Source of the DNA: SVTX01 sp045132775
GTDB taxonomy: Bacteria > Bacillota > Clostridia > Oscillospirales > CAG-272
DNA: 26,366 bases
Reading direction: 5' to 3'
Assembly (NCBI GenBank): GCA_045132775.1
Contig: JBGUSX010000003.1
Span: forward strand, 1-26,366
Below are positions 6,862 through 14,557 of this stretch, piece after piece (the first letter of the stretch is position 1; each line of letters starts with the position of its first letter). Position numbers and translations under genes: made by a program. The notes beneath the pieces were generated by a model. It was not told the origin of the DNA, made no database searches, and saw only the letters and a program-made list of their open reading frames with translations.

Positions 6862-7629
6862 ATGAAGATTGAAATCTATTCACGAGAAGCAATCAAAGAA
6901 TTGATGCAGGGTGAATTTCCCAAAAACACCGCAGTTATCAGCTTTTGCAGTCCGCGCAAAACACGCAGAGCCGAGGAAGTACGGGTTTATTTCGGGAACG
7001 TATGTGACCGCGTATTTAATATTTTGATTCCCGACATTGATATTGAGATACTTGGCGATTATGGCTACACTTATGAAACCTATCTCGCAGAAGCAGACGA
7101 GCTTGCAAAATTTATTTATGAAGTAAGAGCCGAAGGGCGCGATATTATCTGCCAATGCGATTTCGGACAGAGCCGTTCTGCCGCCTGTGCCGCTGCAATA
7201 TTGCAACACTTTGAGGGGCGCGGAATTGATATCTTCAAAGACTATCGTTATTACCCCAACCAACTCGTTTACAATAAAGTGTTTGATGCTTTAGAGAAAG
7301 TTGTGAAGAGAGAGAAATCATCCCAAATGTTCTTTATCACGTGTTTTGAAAAGTGCGAGAAGGACGAGCGCGGATGCTTTGATACAGGGAATACGCGCAC
7401 ATTCGGTTATTTTGATAACCTTGAAGCTTGCTCCCATGCTCTTAATGAAAATATTTGCGATATACATGAATATCTGTATGAATTTGCTGTCATTGAAAGT
7501 ATAGGACAAGGTATTCATTCACACGCAGAAGAAGTGGCGTGGTTTCGGTGGAATGATGAAAAGCAAGGCTTTTGGGGGATAGAAAAGCCTGAATGTACTC
7601 GCAATTACAGCAATTACGCGCTTGGATAA
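6862..7629 (+). CDS. Tyrosine/dual-specificity phosphatase-like protein with extra C-terminal domain
   Basis: A 255-residue protein. ATG 6862 follows GGGAGG; the longer frame upstream runs inside the preceding gene. The first 150 residues look like a compact cysteine phosphatase domain. The loop 'CQCDFGQSRSAACAAAIL' contains CX5R (Cys99 to Arg105) followed by the usual helix, and the preceding region has 'YLAEADELAKFIYE'. The general-acid Asp is not obvious. Residues from about 157 onward form a second domain ('MFFITCFEKCEKDERG ... RTFGYFDNLEACSHAL ... EEVAWFRWNDEKQGFWGIEKPE'). I recall this as a stand-alone small protein in gut bacteria, function unknown. The fusion suggests that both parts act together, perhaps on a phosphoprotein or phosphorylated nucleotide. 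Confidence 0.8.
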   Translation: MKIEIYSREAIKELMQGEFPKNTAVISFCSPRKTRRAEEVRVYFGNVCDRVFNILIPDIDIEILGDYGYTYETYLAEADELAKFIYEVRAEGRDIICQCDFGQSRSAACAAAILQHFEGRGIDIFKDYRYYPNQLVYNKVFDALEKVVKREKSSQMFFITCFEKCEKDERGCFDTGNTRTFGYFDNLEACSHALNENICDIHEYLYEFAVIESIGQGIHSHAEEVAWFRWNDEKQGFWGIEKPECTRNYSNYALG

Positions 7630-7669
7630 ATATAAGTGTAACAAGAAGACGGGAGAATAAGAAAACAGT

Positions 7670-8329
7670 ATGCAAGACAAAGAAATACGAAGAATCTTAA
7701 TTGAATACTTAAAAATCAAGCATAAAGAATATCGTATTTATCAGGAAAAAAGTATCGGTTCATCGATCTGCGATCTGATGCTTGTAACCAATAAATTAAC
7801 GGGTTTTGAGATCAAGAGCGACAGAGACAATTACGAACGGTTGTCAAAGCAAGTATCGGCATACAATCAGTTTTTTGATGAAAATTATATTGTGGTAGGA
7901 GCAACTCACACCAATAGTATACAGAGTAAGATCCCGGCCGAATGGGGTATTCTCGCGATCAGTTCATATAATGTTGAGCTTATTCGTATCGCAAAACCCA
8001 ACAAATCGGTAAATCGCCAAAAACAGCTCTCTATTCTTTGGAAAATCGAGCTTAAGAATCTGTTGCTCAAAAACCGATTGCCGTTGTACGCACAAAAGGA
8101 AAAGCCGTTTCTCTGCCAAAAGTTATCAGAAGAAGTCGAGAGAAAACTTCTCGGAACTCAAATCGCCGAAGAGCTTTTGAACCGAGATTATTCAGTGTTT
8201 GATGCGGATGATCACACCATTAAAAGTGGAAACTTAGATGAGATATCCGAAGAAACCACATCGGAATTGTTTTCTTCTACGGATGAATTGATTGATCGTC
8301 TTTCCGAAGAAGATTTATTGAAATGTTAG
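7670..8329 (+). CDS. sce7726-like PD-(D/E)xK nuclease-fold protein
   Basis: A 219-residue protein whose first 75 residues match the sce7726 pattern. 'DKEIRRILIEYL' is a leading helix. 'YQEKSIGSSICDLMLVTNKLTGFEIKSDRDNYERLSKQVSAYNQFFDENYIVVG' gives Glu26, Asp35, Glu47-x-Lys49 and the Q-xxx-Y helix (Gln61/Tyr65), the full PD-(D/E)xK set. Such proteins are presumed nucleases of mobile elements; few are characterised. The C-terminal third is acidic and probably flexible. The start ATG 7670 has GGGAG about 14 bases upstream, somewhat far, so the precise start is uncertain. It is separated from the upstream gene by 40 bp but remains in the same direction. Confidence 0.8.
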   Translation: MQDKEIRRILIEYLKIKHKEYRIYQEKSIGSSICDLMLVTNKLTGFEIKSDRDNYERLSKQVSAYNQFFDENYIVVGATHTNSIQSKIPAEWGILAISSYNVELIRIAKPNKSVNRQKQLSILWKIELKNLLLKNRLPLYAQKEKPFLCQKLSEEVERKLLGTQIAEELLNRDYSVFDADDHTIKSGNLDEISEETTSELFSSTDELIDRLSEEDLLKC

Positions 8330-8439
8330 AGTGTGAAATCAAAGCACTATTTGAAAGAATTTCAGCGAAAACCGAGGAGCAAAATAATGATTTCTAAATC
8401 GAATTACAAAAAATATAAAACAAAAGGAGAATATTTACC

Positions 8440-9069
8440 ATGGTATACGAAATGAGGTTTTTCAACAATAAAGCAAGATGGCATGATGAGGATGATTCCT
8501 TCGTTATGGTTTGGGAAACAAATGACAAAAAGCCAGTTCTTAATACGAGTGTTTGCGGAAAATTGCTCGCTTGTCTGGGCAATGTTGGCAAAATGTTTGA
8601 AATTCCCAATGGTATCGATACTATCGGCACAGGAGCATTTTACAAATCAGACTGGGATTACTTTGAGTGCCCTATTGAAAAATTGATCATTCCGGCATCG
8701 GTTACAAAGATTGAGGATGGCGTTTTTGAATTTACCAATATCAGTAAAGTAACAATACATCCGGACTCTCCCGCGGGAATAGTAAAGAACAAGGGACTTT
8801 ATACAAAGGATGAAAGTACGTTGTTGTGGGCACTTGAAGCAACAAGAGATGGCGAATACATCGTTTCCGACGGAGTGAAGCGGATTGGACGGTGTGCAGT
8901 CGATGCAAACCGCGGATTTACTACCATTGTAATTCCTTCAAGCGTTGAAAATATCTATTACAACGACAACGAAGACTATCATTTTGACGGATTAACTATA
9001 AAGGCTCCTGCGGGCTCGTATGCCATCAAATTTGCCAAAAAACATGGAATCGAATATGAAGAAATCTAA
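8440..9069 (+). CDS. BspA-type leucine-rich repeat protein, intracellular
   Basis: A 209-residue protein with LRR_5/BspA-type repeats: 'FEIPNGIDTIGTGAFYKSD', 'IEKLIIPASVTKIEDGVFEFTNISKVTIHP', 'EYIVSDGVKRIGRCAVDAN' and 'FTTIVIPSSVENI'. It ends with the common 'LTIKAPAGSYAIKFAKKHGIEYEEI' tail. These repeats form curved beta-sheet solenoids that bind proteins. There is no signal peptide, unlike surface BspA proteins, so this version should be cytoplasmic. AAAGGAG stands ahead of ATG 8440. The roughly 110-bp gap before it holds only a dubious 24-codon frame. Its partner is unknown; the location in a cargo operon suggests a recognition role. Confidence 0.85.
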   Translation: MVYEMRFFNNKARWHDEDDSFVMVWETNDKKPVLNTSVCGKLLACLGNVGKMFEIPNGIDTIGTGAFYKSDWDYFECPIEKLIIPASVTKIEDGVFEFTNISKVTIHPDSPAGIVKNKGLYTKDESTLLWALEATRDGEYIVSDGVKRIGRCAVDANRGFTTIVIPSSVENIYYNDNEDYHFDGLTIKAPAGSYAIKFAKKHGIEYEEI

Positions 9070-9089
9070 TTCTAACGAGGTTCCATTCT

Positions 9090-9314
9090 ATGCATATTTA
9101 TAATTTTATCAATTCAAAAGACATCCAAGCACATTGGGAAACCATCAACTACGTCCCTACTGCGCTTGAATCTGCTTGGCTCGTATGGCAGAGTAAAAAC
9201 CATACGCTCGAGGAAAAGCATACGGCATGGCAAAATATTCTTGATAATTCTGAAGATTGCCTCATTCACAAGGGGCGTTTCAATCTTCCGCAACAGTGGC
9301 TTCATCTTTTTTGA
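9090..9314 (+). pseudogene. N-terminal part of a frame-disrupted hypothetical gene
   Basis: A 74-codon frame 'MHIYNFINSKDIQAHWETI ... SAWLVWQSKNHTLEEKHTAW ... NLPQQWLHLF' ending at TGA directly after a run of six T (9307-9312 region). From memory of related gut-bacterial proteins, the pattern continues without a break as 'LRRYM...E..LI.EFY', and that exact continuation is present in the -1 frame (LRRYMKIENYLIAEFYRE). I therefore read 9090-10075 as one ancestral gene of about 328 codons interrupted by a single-base change at the T run. It could be a true mutation, a sequencing error, or -1 recoding on TTT before the stop. If translated alone, it is a short unknown protein. Confidence 0.65.
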
Positions 9315-9322
9315 GAAGATAT

Positions 9323-10075
9323 ATGAAAATTGAAAATTATTTGATTGCCGAATTTTATCGAGAAGAACCGAATGCGGTGTATTTTTACCGCGAGTGTTTT
9401 GAGGAAGACGGTCGCAAGGATTGGTTTGATGAAGCGATACTCTTTCGTACCTTCGGAGAAGCATGTGCTCACGCCAAAAGCGAGCGTGATCTTGCGCCCT
9501 CGAGCTTTGTAGAGTTTGTGAAAATCCACATTGGAGAAGAAGGCAAACAGCTTTTTGTTCGATTCAATGTGGAGGATGAGATCGTGCGCGTTGACGAGCG
9601 CAACTATTTTGTATTCGAAACGGATGTGGAAATTTTCCAAGAGGTGTTCCGAAATATGTGGTTTTCATTTCCGACACCGTTCAAAAAGGGGGCTATTGTA
9701 AAAACCGTACTTGGAAAATATGCGCACCCCACCACCTTTGCAGATCTTTTCGTGCTTACATCTGTCTGTACCGAGTTTGAACGTCCAATGACAGACGGTA
9801 ACGATATGACTGCGCACGGATACTTTATTGATCGTGACGGAGTGGCATATCACGAGTGCATTCACAATTATATGGATCTTGAATACCTCCAAACGCCTCT
9901 GACCGATGAAAACAAACTGTTACTCCCCATCAGCAAATATCTGAAGGAAGAAATCGACCTTGGATTGCTCCTTGGCGCGTATCGAAATATTCTTTGTAAA
10001 AATGAAGCAAACGAGGTGTACCTCTCGTTAAACTACACGAAGGAAGGAAAAGAACTTTCAGAAATGGAAATATGA
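9323..10075 (+). CDS. C-terminal part of the frame-disrupted gene; may be translated separately
   Basis: A 250-residue frame beginning 'MKIENYLIAEFYREEPNAVYFYRE'. ATG 9323 has only GAGAAG upstream, weaker than its neighbours, which supports the idea that translation normally arrives from the preceding frame. The open frame extends upstream to 9257 and overlaps 9090-9314. The product is acidic, with no membrane segment. It contains a ~90-residue beta-rich start ('FRTFGEACAHAKSERD', 'FVRFNVEDEIVRVDE') and a middle 'MWFSFPTPFKKGAIVKTVLGKYAHPTTFADLFVL' reminiscent of an SH3-like barrel. It finishes with a helical tail. Family unknown. Its ATGA overlap couples it to the PolC-like gene. Confidence 0.7.
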   Translation: MKIENYLIAEFYREEPNAVYFYRECFEEDGRKDWFDEAILFRTFGEACAHAKSERDLAPSSFVEFVKIHIGEEGKQLFVRFNVEDEIVRVDERNYFVFETDVEIFQEVFRNMWFSFPTPFKKGAIVKTVLGKYAHPTTFADLFVLTSVCTEFERPMTDGNDMTAHGYFIDRDGVAYHECIHNYMDLEYLQTPLTDENKLLLPISKYLKEEIDLGLLLGAYRNILCKNEANEVYLSLNYTKEGKELSEMEI

Positions 10076-11178
10076 CAAAAACAGAACTTTGGAACAAAGC
10101 ATATAATAGAATTTTTGAACTCTACGGAAACACGCCCGATATTCTTATCATCAACCGTTTTTTGAGTGAAAAGCAAGCGTTTTCGCAATTTGATTGCATT
10201 ACATATTTTGATATTATTGGAAAGCTTAGAGCCGAAATTGCCGAAAAGGGTGAGACACTCATTGGTAAAAGCGTTCTCGGTTCCTGCTTTACTGCTTATC
10301 TGTTGGGGGCAACCGACATAAATCCTTTGCCTTTACATAAATATTGTCCTGACTGCAAGCATACTGCATTTATTGCGAATGATCGCACACAGAACGTAAG
10401 TGATATACCCTACGACCTTGAAGGCGACACCTGCAAATATTGCGGAGAAGAAACTTATTATGAAGGCTTTGACATTCCTTTTGAAACCTATATTCCGTAT
10501 ATTAAGAAGGGCGTGGAGTTTAATCACACCAATTACAAGGAGCTGTATGACGAGATCACATCCCATATTACGCCATCCCTTTGTGAGCTGACCGAAAAAT
10601 GCAAAGAAATGGAGCGCAGAACGGGTGTGGACATGTGCAGCATCTACCTTGGGGATAAAACCGTGCTCTCGCATTTCTGCACGGGAGATTTTTGCGGCTT
10701 CTCTCCAAAAGAGACAAAATTTTTGCATGAAATGGCAGCACTCACCAAGCCAAAGACCTATGGAGATATTCGCAAATTGCTTGGACTTGCCCACGGCACT
10801 TGCACTTGGCGGCACAACGCCGAGCATCTGATCGCAGATGGTGTTTGTTCGCTTGCCGATATTCCCGCAACGCGCGACGAGGTATTTATGACTATCCGTG
10901 ACGCGATGCGTGATTGCGATTTTCAAGATACAGGCTTTGCTTATGACGTAGCAAATAAAGCTCGGCGCGGATATTATCTTGAACACGGAATGGACGATTA
11001 CACCAATCAAACACTTTCGATGCTTGGGTTCGACGATTGGTTTGGCAGTTATATCCGAGCCACGCATTATATGTCAACCAAATCACTTGCCGTGTTGGAA
11101 TTGAAATACCATATCATACTTGGGTGGTATCATATCCATTATCCCGAGAAATATCGGCAAATAATGGCAGAAAAATAA
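10072..11178 (+). CDS. PolC-derived protein lacking polymerase catalytic residues
   Basis: A 368-residue protein that follows the middle of Gram-positive DNA polymerase PolC, but much shortened. Residues 5-80 ('LWNKAYNRIFELYGN ... LIGKSVLGSCFTAYLLGATDINPLPLHKYC') match the PolC stretch with SRGSVGSSF and EVNPLPPHYxC. Residues 92-124 keep the zinc site (C92PDC95 ... C121KYC124), followed by 'DIPFETYIPY'. The polymerase motif PDIDLNFSGEYQ that should come next reads 'GVEFNHTNYKEL', so both palm aspartates are absent. From about 227, 'KPKTYGDIRKLLGLAHGT ... ATRDEVFMTIRDAM' and 'ILGWYHIHYPEKY' match later PolC. No exonuclease, PHP or OB part is present. It is probably a non-polymerising relic, decoy or regulator. 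The assignment comes from motif memory. Confidence 0.85.
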   Translation: MTKTELWNKAYNRIFELYGNTPDILIINRFLSEKQAFSQFDCITYFDIIGKLRAEIAEKGETLIGKSVLGSCFTAYLLGATDINPLPLHKYCPDCKHTAFIANDRTQNVSDIPYDLEGDTCKYCGEETYYEGFDIPFETYIPYIKKGVEFNHTNYKELYDEITSHITPSLCELTEKCKEMERRTGVDMCSIYLGDKTVLSHFCTGDFCGFSPKETKFLHEMAALTKPKTYGDIRKLLGLAHGTCTWRHNAEHLIADGVCSLADIPATRDEVFMTIRDAMRDCDFQDTGFAYDVANKARRGYYLEHGMDDYTNQTLSMLGFDDWFGSYIRATHYMSTKSLAVLELKYHIILGWYHIHYPEKYRQIMAEK

Positions 11179-11199
11179 ATCATGAAAGGAGGGTTACAT

Positions 11200-11346
11200 A
11201 TGGGACGCGGAACGACATACTACACCATTTATCACACGGGTGGTAAAACGCATATCCTCGCATACGGAGAATATGACGCTATCGAACAGTTCAGAAAGAA
11301 CTACCCCAATTATGCGATCAAAGAAATTGTAGAAGGCGTACATTGA
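11200..11346 (+). CDS. Small hypothetical protein, 48 aa
   Basis: A 48-residue protein beginning MGRGTTYYTIYHTGGKTH and ending IKEIVEGVH. It is preceded by a strong AAAGGAGGG that places the start at 11200, although an in-frame ATG occurs at 11182. The sequence has the look of a small alternating strand-helix fold with many tyrosines. It is the last gene of the plus-strand operon, 21 bp after the PolC-like gene and just before a strong terminator. The function is unknown. It is too short for similarity arguments by eye, but the ribosome site and placement support it as real. Confidence 0.7.
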   Translation: MGRGTTYYTIYHTGGKTHILAYGEYDAIEQFRKNYPNYAIKEIVEGVH

Positions 11347-11354
11347 TCAAAAGT

Positions 11355-11386
11355 ACAAGCCCTCCACGAAATCACGGAGGGCTTGT
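11355..11386. terminator. Bidirectional terminator between converging operons
   Basis: Perfect 11-bp inverted repeat ACAAGCCCTCC / GGAGGGCTTGT around a 10-base loop. It lies between the end of the plus-strand cargo operon and the end of the minus-strand module and probably serves both. Confidence 0.85.
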
Positions 11387-11394
11387 CTATTCTG

Positions 11395-11700
11395 TTATTT
11401 CTTTGGAGCATCCAATGTTTTTACGATAACATTCTGATGCTTGTTTATCAAATAATTGATTTTTCTCATATAACAAGCACGCTCTTCTTCTGTTTGAACG
11501 ACTCTTTTAATATAGAATTCGTAAAGTTGCTTGGTCACGACCTCGGGAGGAATCGTGATATCAATTCTATAAAAAGCATCCAACAATTCATCAAGAACAT
11601 CCTCACGGACGGCATCGCGAACAATGTTATCATATTTTTGAGCGTCAAGATCCTCGTCATGACTTTCTATAATATTTTTCAGTTTGGGAGATACGGTCAT
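11395..11700 (-). CDS. Hypothetical acidic protein, 101 aa
   Basis: This is the last gene of the minus-strand module. The product is helical and acidic ('LKNIIESHDEDLDAQKYDNIVRDAVREDVLDELLDAFYRIDITIPPEVVTKQLYEFYIKR'), with no membrane segment or recognisable motif. Its ATG overlaps the stop of the upstream gene (ATGA at 11697-11700), implying coupled translation and probably a fixed ratio of the two proteins. I do not recognise the family. Its size and position are compatible with an accessory or antitoxin-like partner, but nothing in the sequence shows this. Confidence 0.75.
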   Translation of the reverse strand: MTVSPKLKNIIESHDEDLDAQKYDNIVRDAVREDVLDELLDAFYRIDITIPPEVVTKQLYEFYIKRVVQTEEERACYMRKINYLINKHQNVIVKTLDAPKK

Positions 11701-12212
11701 TGCAAATCCTCCTTATTCTTTTCTGCTTTAATTGCCTCTCTATCCACCTTTGTCTGTACTCTCACCGTCAAGAGCAACTTATCTCCGTCAATCAACAGAT
11801 TACCTTTCTTGACGATAGACGCCTTATCGTCACCAAACACACGATGATAGCAGCCCTTGATACCCGCTTTCTTTTCGCTGAAGAAGCAATATACGGAGGG
11901 GATAATGCCAGATTTCTCAATGAGCTTTGCGATCTCGTTGGTGGTATCATTTGTACCGTTTTTGTTAATAAGTAAGGATTGGTCGCGCATCACAGTCGAC
12001 TCGGTACTCATGACGCAGAGATCTGCTTCGGTGATGATAGCATCGGGATTGAGAGTCCAAATATCTCCAAACAATTTGCGCTTTGTATGTATGCTTTCCG
12101 CACTTCCACGGTCAACTTCGAAGCACATGGCGAAACTTGTATCAAACGCTTCTTTGATTTCTTTTGGAGTATGTATTTCGTTTTTCTTTTCTCGGTAGAG
12201 TTTAAGATTCAT
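11697..12212 (-). CDS. Hypothetical protein, 171 aa
   Basis: The start is taken as ATG 12212 (MNLKLYREKKNEIHTPKEIKEAF) because AAAGGAG lies upstream on the minus strand and the overlap with the upstream gene is then 11 bp. A longer frame from a TTG at 12233 has no ribosome site. The protein has a predicted mixed fold with 'DTSFAMCFEVDRGSAE', 'TLNPDAIITEADLCVMSTES' and 'GNLLIDGDKLLLTVRVQTKVDREAIK'. I cannot assign a family. It is coupled on both sides to its neighbours (391-aa protein upstream, 101-aa protein downstream), suggesting that the three form one functional unit. Confidence 0.75.
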   Translation of the reverse strand: MNLKLYREKKNEIHTPKEIKEAFDTSFAMCFEVDRGSAESIHTKRKLFGDIWTLNPDAIITEADLCVMSTESTVMRDQSLLINKNGTNDTTNEIAKLIEKSGIIPSVYCFFSEKKAGIKGCYHRVFGDDKASIVKKGNLLIDGDKLLLTVRVQTKVDREAIKAEKNKEDLQ

Positions 12213-13377
12213 AATAGTTTTCTCCTTTTTCAAACAGCTTCGGGAATTCCTTTTTCAACTCATCTTGCTTGTTCTTCTCTGTCTCTGTAAGCGGTTTTTT
12301 TATGTTCAGGAATATTGCGTCTGTCAGTCGGGAGGCAGGGCAAAATGTCGGCTCCTCCTTAATACACTTGGCAGGCTCAATTGTGTTTTCTTTTGCAAAT
12401 ACACCCATAAGATAGGATTTCACACAGTGAGAGATATAGTGCGATCCGTCCAGCTTGTTATCGTCTGATACACTTGAGGAGTCGGTCGTGTGCTCACCAA
12501 GGTCATTGGCGGTGTTTTTTGGGAAAAGGTCATTTAATTTTTCTATTACTTCTTTTTTGATGTCGGATGAAAGTTTTCTTACAACATCCGAGCAAAATCC
12601 GAATTCTTCGAGCCTATCATATACATCCTGCTCAAAGTATTTCTTGTCGGTCGGTGGAACCACGATATATCTTTGCTTGTCGGATATGTTTCCGCTGAGT
12701 AGCGCAGATGCGCCGTTATATGCAAAATTGTCAATGATAAATATTATATTCGGAAAGTAAAAATGCAGGAATTTACTTGCAAACGAGATGTGGCTGTTGC
12801 ATTTGACGTCATATTCCGCACCGTAACGCTCATTTTTATACTTCTTGGTGTCCGGAACTTCATCAAATTTTTCAAGAGCCTCGCCAAGCACTTTGTTGAA
12901 CGCTAAAACGGCTGTGATCGATTCAATGAGCAGCTTCTTGTCGTCCTCATCTATAGAGCAAGTATCTAAGGTCTTTGTTTTATTTTCTCTGCGTGTAATA
13001 GTAAGGTTTTTAAATTTATAACAGAGATTTTTTTCGTGATAATTTTCAATCAAGTCTCTGAATATAGCCAAGCTCTCCAAATTCAAATTTCCGGCTATAT
13101 CGTCAAAAAAACCTTCTCGTCCGTCGTTTTGCGTTTTAACCGGCCATTTTGCTCTGGACTCTTGCTTTCCGTTTTCATCATATTTAAACGTACCATAAGA
13201 ACGTCTTTGCGGAGACGCGGCGTAAGATCTGCCGATAAGCCATATCGCACCAGACAATTTTTCTTTATTCTTTAAGTCCGTGGGGTTTTCCCCCATTTTG
13301 TAAAGAATTTCGTTTCCGTATCCATAAGACGTTTTGCTGATGTTTTTGAGTTCATTATAAAAGTCCTCGGTGTTCAT
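12202..13377 (-). CDS. Hypothetical protein, 391 aa, with SFASKFLHF-type helical core
   Basis: A soluble protein with AAGGAGG before its ATG. The central part 'HISFASKFLHFYFPNIIFIIDNFAYNGASALL' resembles a motif that I have seen in poorly characterised bacterial proteins with a helix-hairpin-helix glycosylase-like fold ('SKxLHFxxPxxxxIxDxxA'). This is a weak resemblance. The N-terminal part contains 'LSGAIWLIGRSYAASPQRR', also typical of that unnamed group. The C-terminal 100 residues are charged, with a low-complexity Ser/Asp stretch (HTTDSSSVSDDNKLDG). It starts 12 bp after the CarD-like gene and overlaps the next gene by 11 bp. It is the largest unknown in the minus-strand module and the main candidate for its effector. 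Confidence 0.75.
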   Translation of the reverse strand: MNTEDFYNELKNISKTSYGYGNEILYKMGENPTDLKNKEKLSGAIWLIGRSYAASPQRRSYGTFKYDENGKQESRAKWPVKTQNDGREGFFDDIAGNLNLESLAIFRDLIENYHEKNLCYKFKNLTITRRENKTKTLDTCSIDEDDKKLLIESITAVLAFNKVLGEALEKFDEVPDTKKYKNERYGAEYDVKCNSHISFASKFLHFYFPNIIFIIDNFAYNGASALLSGNISDKQRYIVVPPTDKKYFEQDVYDRLEEFGFCSDVVRKLSSDIKKEVIEKLNDLFPKNTANDLGEHTTDSSSVSDDNKLDGSHYISHCVKSYLMGVFAKENTIEPAKCIKEEPTFCPASRLTDAIFLNIKKPLTETEKNKQDELKKEFPKLFEKGENYYES

Positions 13378-13388
13378 ATAAAACCTCC

Positions 13389-14435
13389 TTATATCGCCCC
13401 GGTTGCTATAGGGATATCCTCTACATCGATACCTTTAATTTTGCAATAATACTCGAGCACCTTTTGCGCGTGTTCCTTTTCAGCAGGGTTGAGCTTGACA
13501 TTTACAATGTCTGCAAGGATGCGAGCGCAGGCACCGTCCTTCAAATAACGGTACAAGCCTTGGCTCCAACGGATGCCTCCGTCGCTATTCTTGTAATAAT
13601 GCCAAAACATCATTTGTTTTGCTTCATCGGGGGTCAATTCAATCGCGTATCCGGCCTTGGCAACAACGTAGCCCGCGTTATCTTCATCACCTTCGATTGC
13701 TTCTCCTGTTACAAACACGCCGAAAATTATGCGGTCTTCTTCCTCTGCTTCGGGATAGCGAGTAGTCAGTACGGCAAGGCTATTGCTTGCGGCGTCCTGA
13801 ATACGTCTGCCTTGAGAGATACCGCTCTTTTCATCAAGATCTTCGCCCGCGGCCGCCGTCCAAGCGGTCAGCATACGGGACTCGTAGCATACGAATCCAT
13901 CCACATTCATGGCGTCCAACTCATCGCGAGTGATCGCTCCATCAAGATACTGACGGCAGGGGGATTTGATGTTAGAGCACCAGCTATGACGGCGAACCTC
14001 GATATTATAGCGGATCTGATCGTCGGAGCATACGCCTTTATATCCAATGCAATTATTACCGCAACCGCCGTTGCAGAAATTACACTTAAACGCGAGATTG
14101 TTTTCATTGCTCTTGCGAGGCTGTGCAGTAGCACGCTTGACGGATGCCTTTGCTACCTCCTCTGCGCGTTTCTTCGCTTCTTCTGCCTCGCGAAGTGCTC
14201 GTTCACGTTCCTCGCGAACTTTCTGTGCCTTTGCTTCTTCCTTTGCTGCAAATGCAACTTCAAGCTCGGCTTGCAGATTTGCATCCTTACACTTCACGAA
14301 AGTGGTAAAGATATCGGGATAGATAAACTTCTTTTCCTCTTTTGCGAACTTTACAATAATATAGTCACCGTTGTGAGCGATAACGGTTCCTTCGCCAAAT
14401 GTCTTATGTACTACAGTCTGGTTTACGAGATTCAT
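13389..14435 (-). CDS. SH3-like N-terminal domain, coiled coil and Cys-rich C-terminal protein
   Basis: A 348-residue protein. ATG 14435 is chosen for its GGAGG 8 bases upstream; the frame extends 19 codons further without a ribosome site. Residues 1-60 ('NQTVVHKTFGEGTVIAHNGDYIIVKFAKEEKKFIYPDIF') resemble the small CarD/Tudor-like barrel seen at the front of many clostridial proteins. A highly charged coiled coil (about 65-105, EERERALREAEEAKKRAEE) comes next. A cysteine-rich domain follows: 'FKCNFCNGGCGNNCIGYKGVC', 'HSWCSNIKSPCRQYL' and 'GFVCYESRML'. The remaining 170 residues include 'NSLAVLTTRYPEAEEEDRIIFGVF' and 'GIRWSQGLYRYL'. I recall this architecture as a widespread unknown. It is probably nucleic-acid or zinc binding. 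Confidence 0.8.
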   Translation of the reverse strand: MNLVNQTVVHKTFGEGTVIAHNGDYIIVKFAKEEKKFIYPDIFTTFVKCKDANLQAELEVAFAAKEEAKAQKVREERERALREAEEAKKRAEEVAKASVKRATAQPRKSNENNLAFKCNFCNGGCGNNCIGYKGVCSDDQIRYNIEVRRHSWCSNIKSPCRQYLDGAITRDELDAMNVDGFVCYESRMLTAWTAAAGEDLDEKSGISQGRRIQDAASNSLAVLTTRYPEAEEEDRIIFGVFVTGEAIEGDEDNAGYVVAKAGYAIELTPDEAKQMMFWHYYKNSDGGIRWSQGLYRYLKDGACARILADIVNVKLNPAEKEHAQKVLEYYCKIKGIDVEDIPIATGAI

Positions 14436-14519
14436 ATGAACATCCTCCAATTTTATGTTGGCACCGCAGTGAAATGCGTTTGGCGAACGCAAACAGGGTG
14501 GTGCGCTTATTATGAAAAT

Positions 14520-14543
14520 ATTATATCACATCAAAAAGCGACA
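14520..14543 (-). promoter_or_regulatory. Promoter with candidate operator for the 13389-14435 gene
   Basis: On the minus strand an extended -10, TGaTATAAT (TATAAT at 14525-14520), lies about 85 bases ahead of the start codon. No good -35 is present. The 10-mer AAAAGCGACA (plus-strand 14534-14543) falls in the spacer and is shared with the promoter of the regulator gene at 15469-15478. Confidence 0.6.
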
Positions 14544-14557
14544 AAAATGGTGCAAAA

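Noticed and set aside
8323..8397. 24-codon frame MLECEIKALFERISAKTEEQ...
   Set aside because: It overlaps the end of the nuclease gene, lacks a ribosome site and is too short to support.
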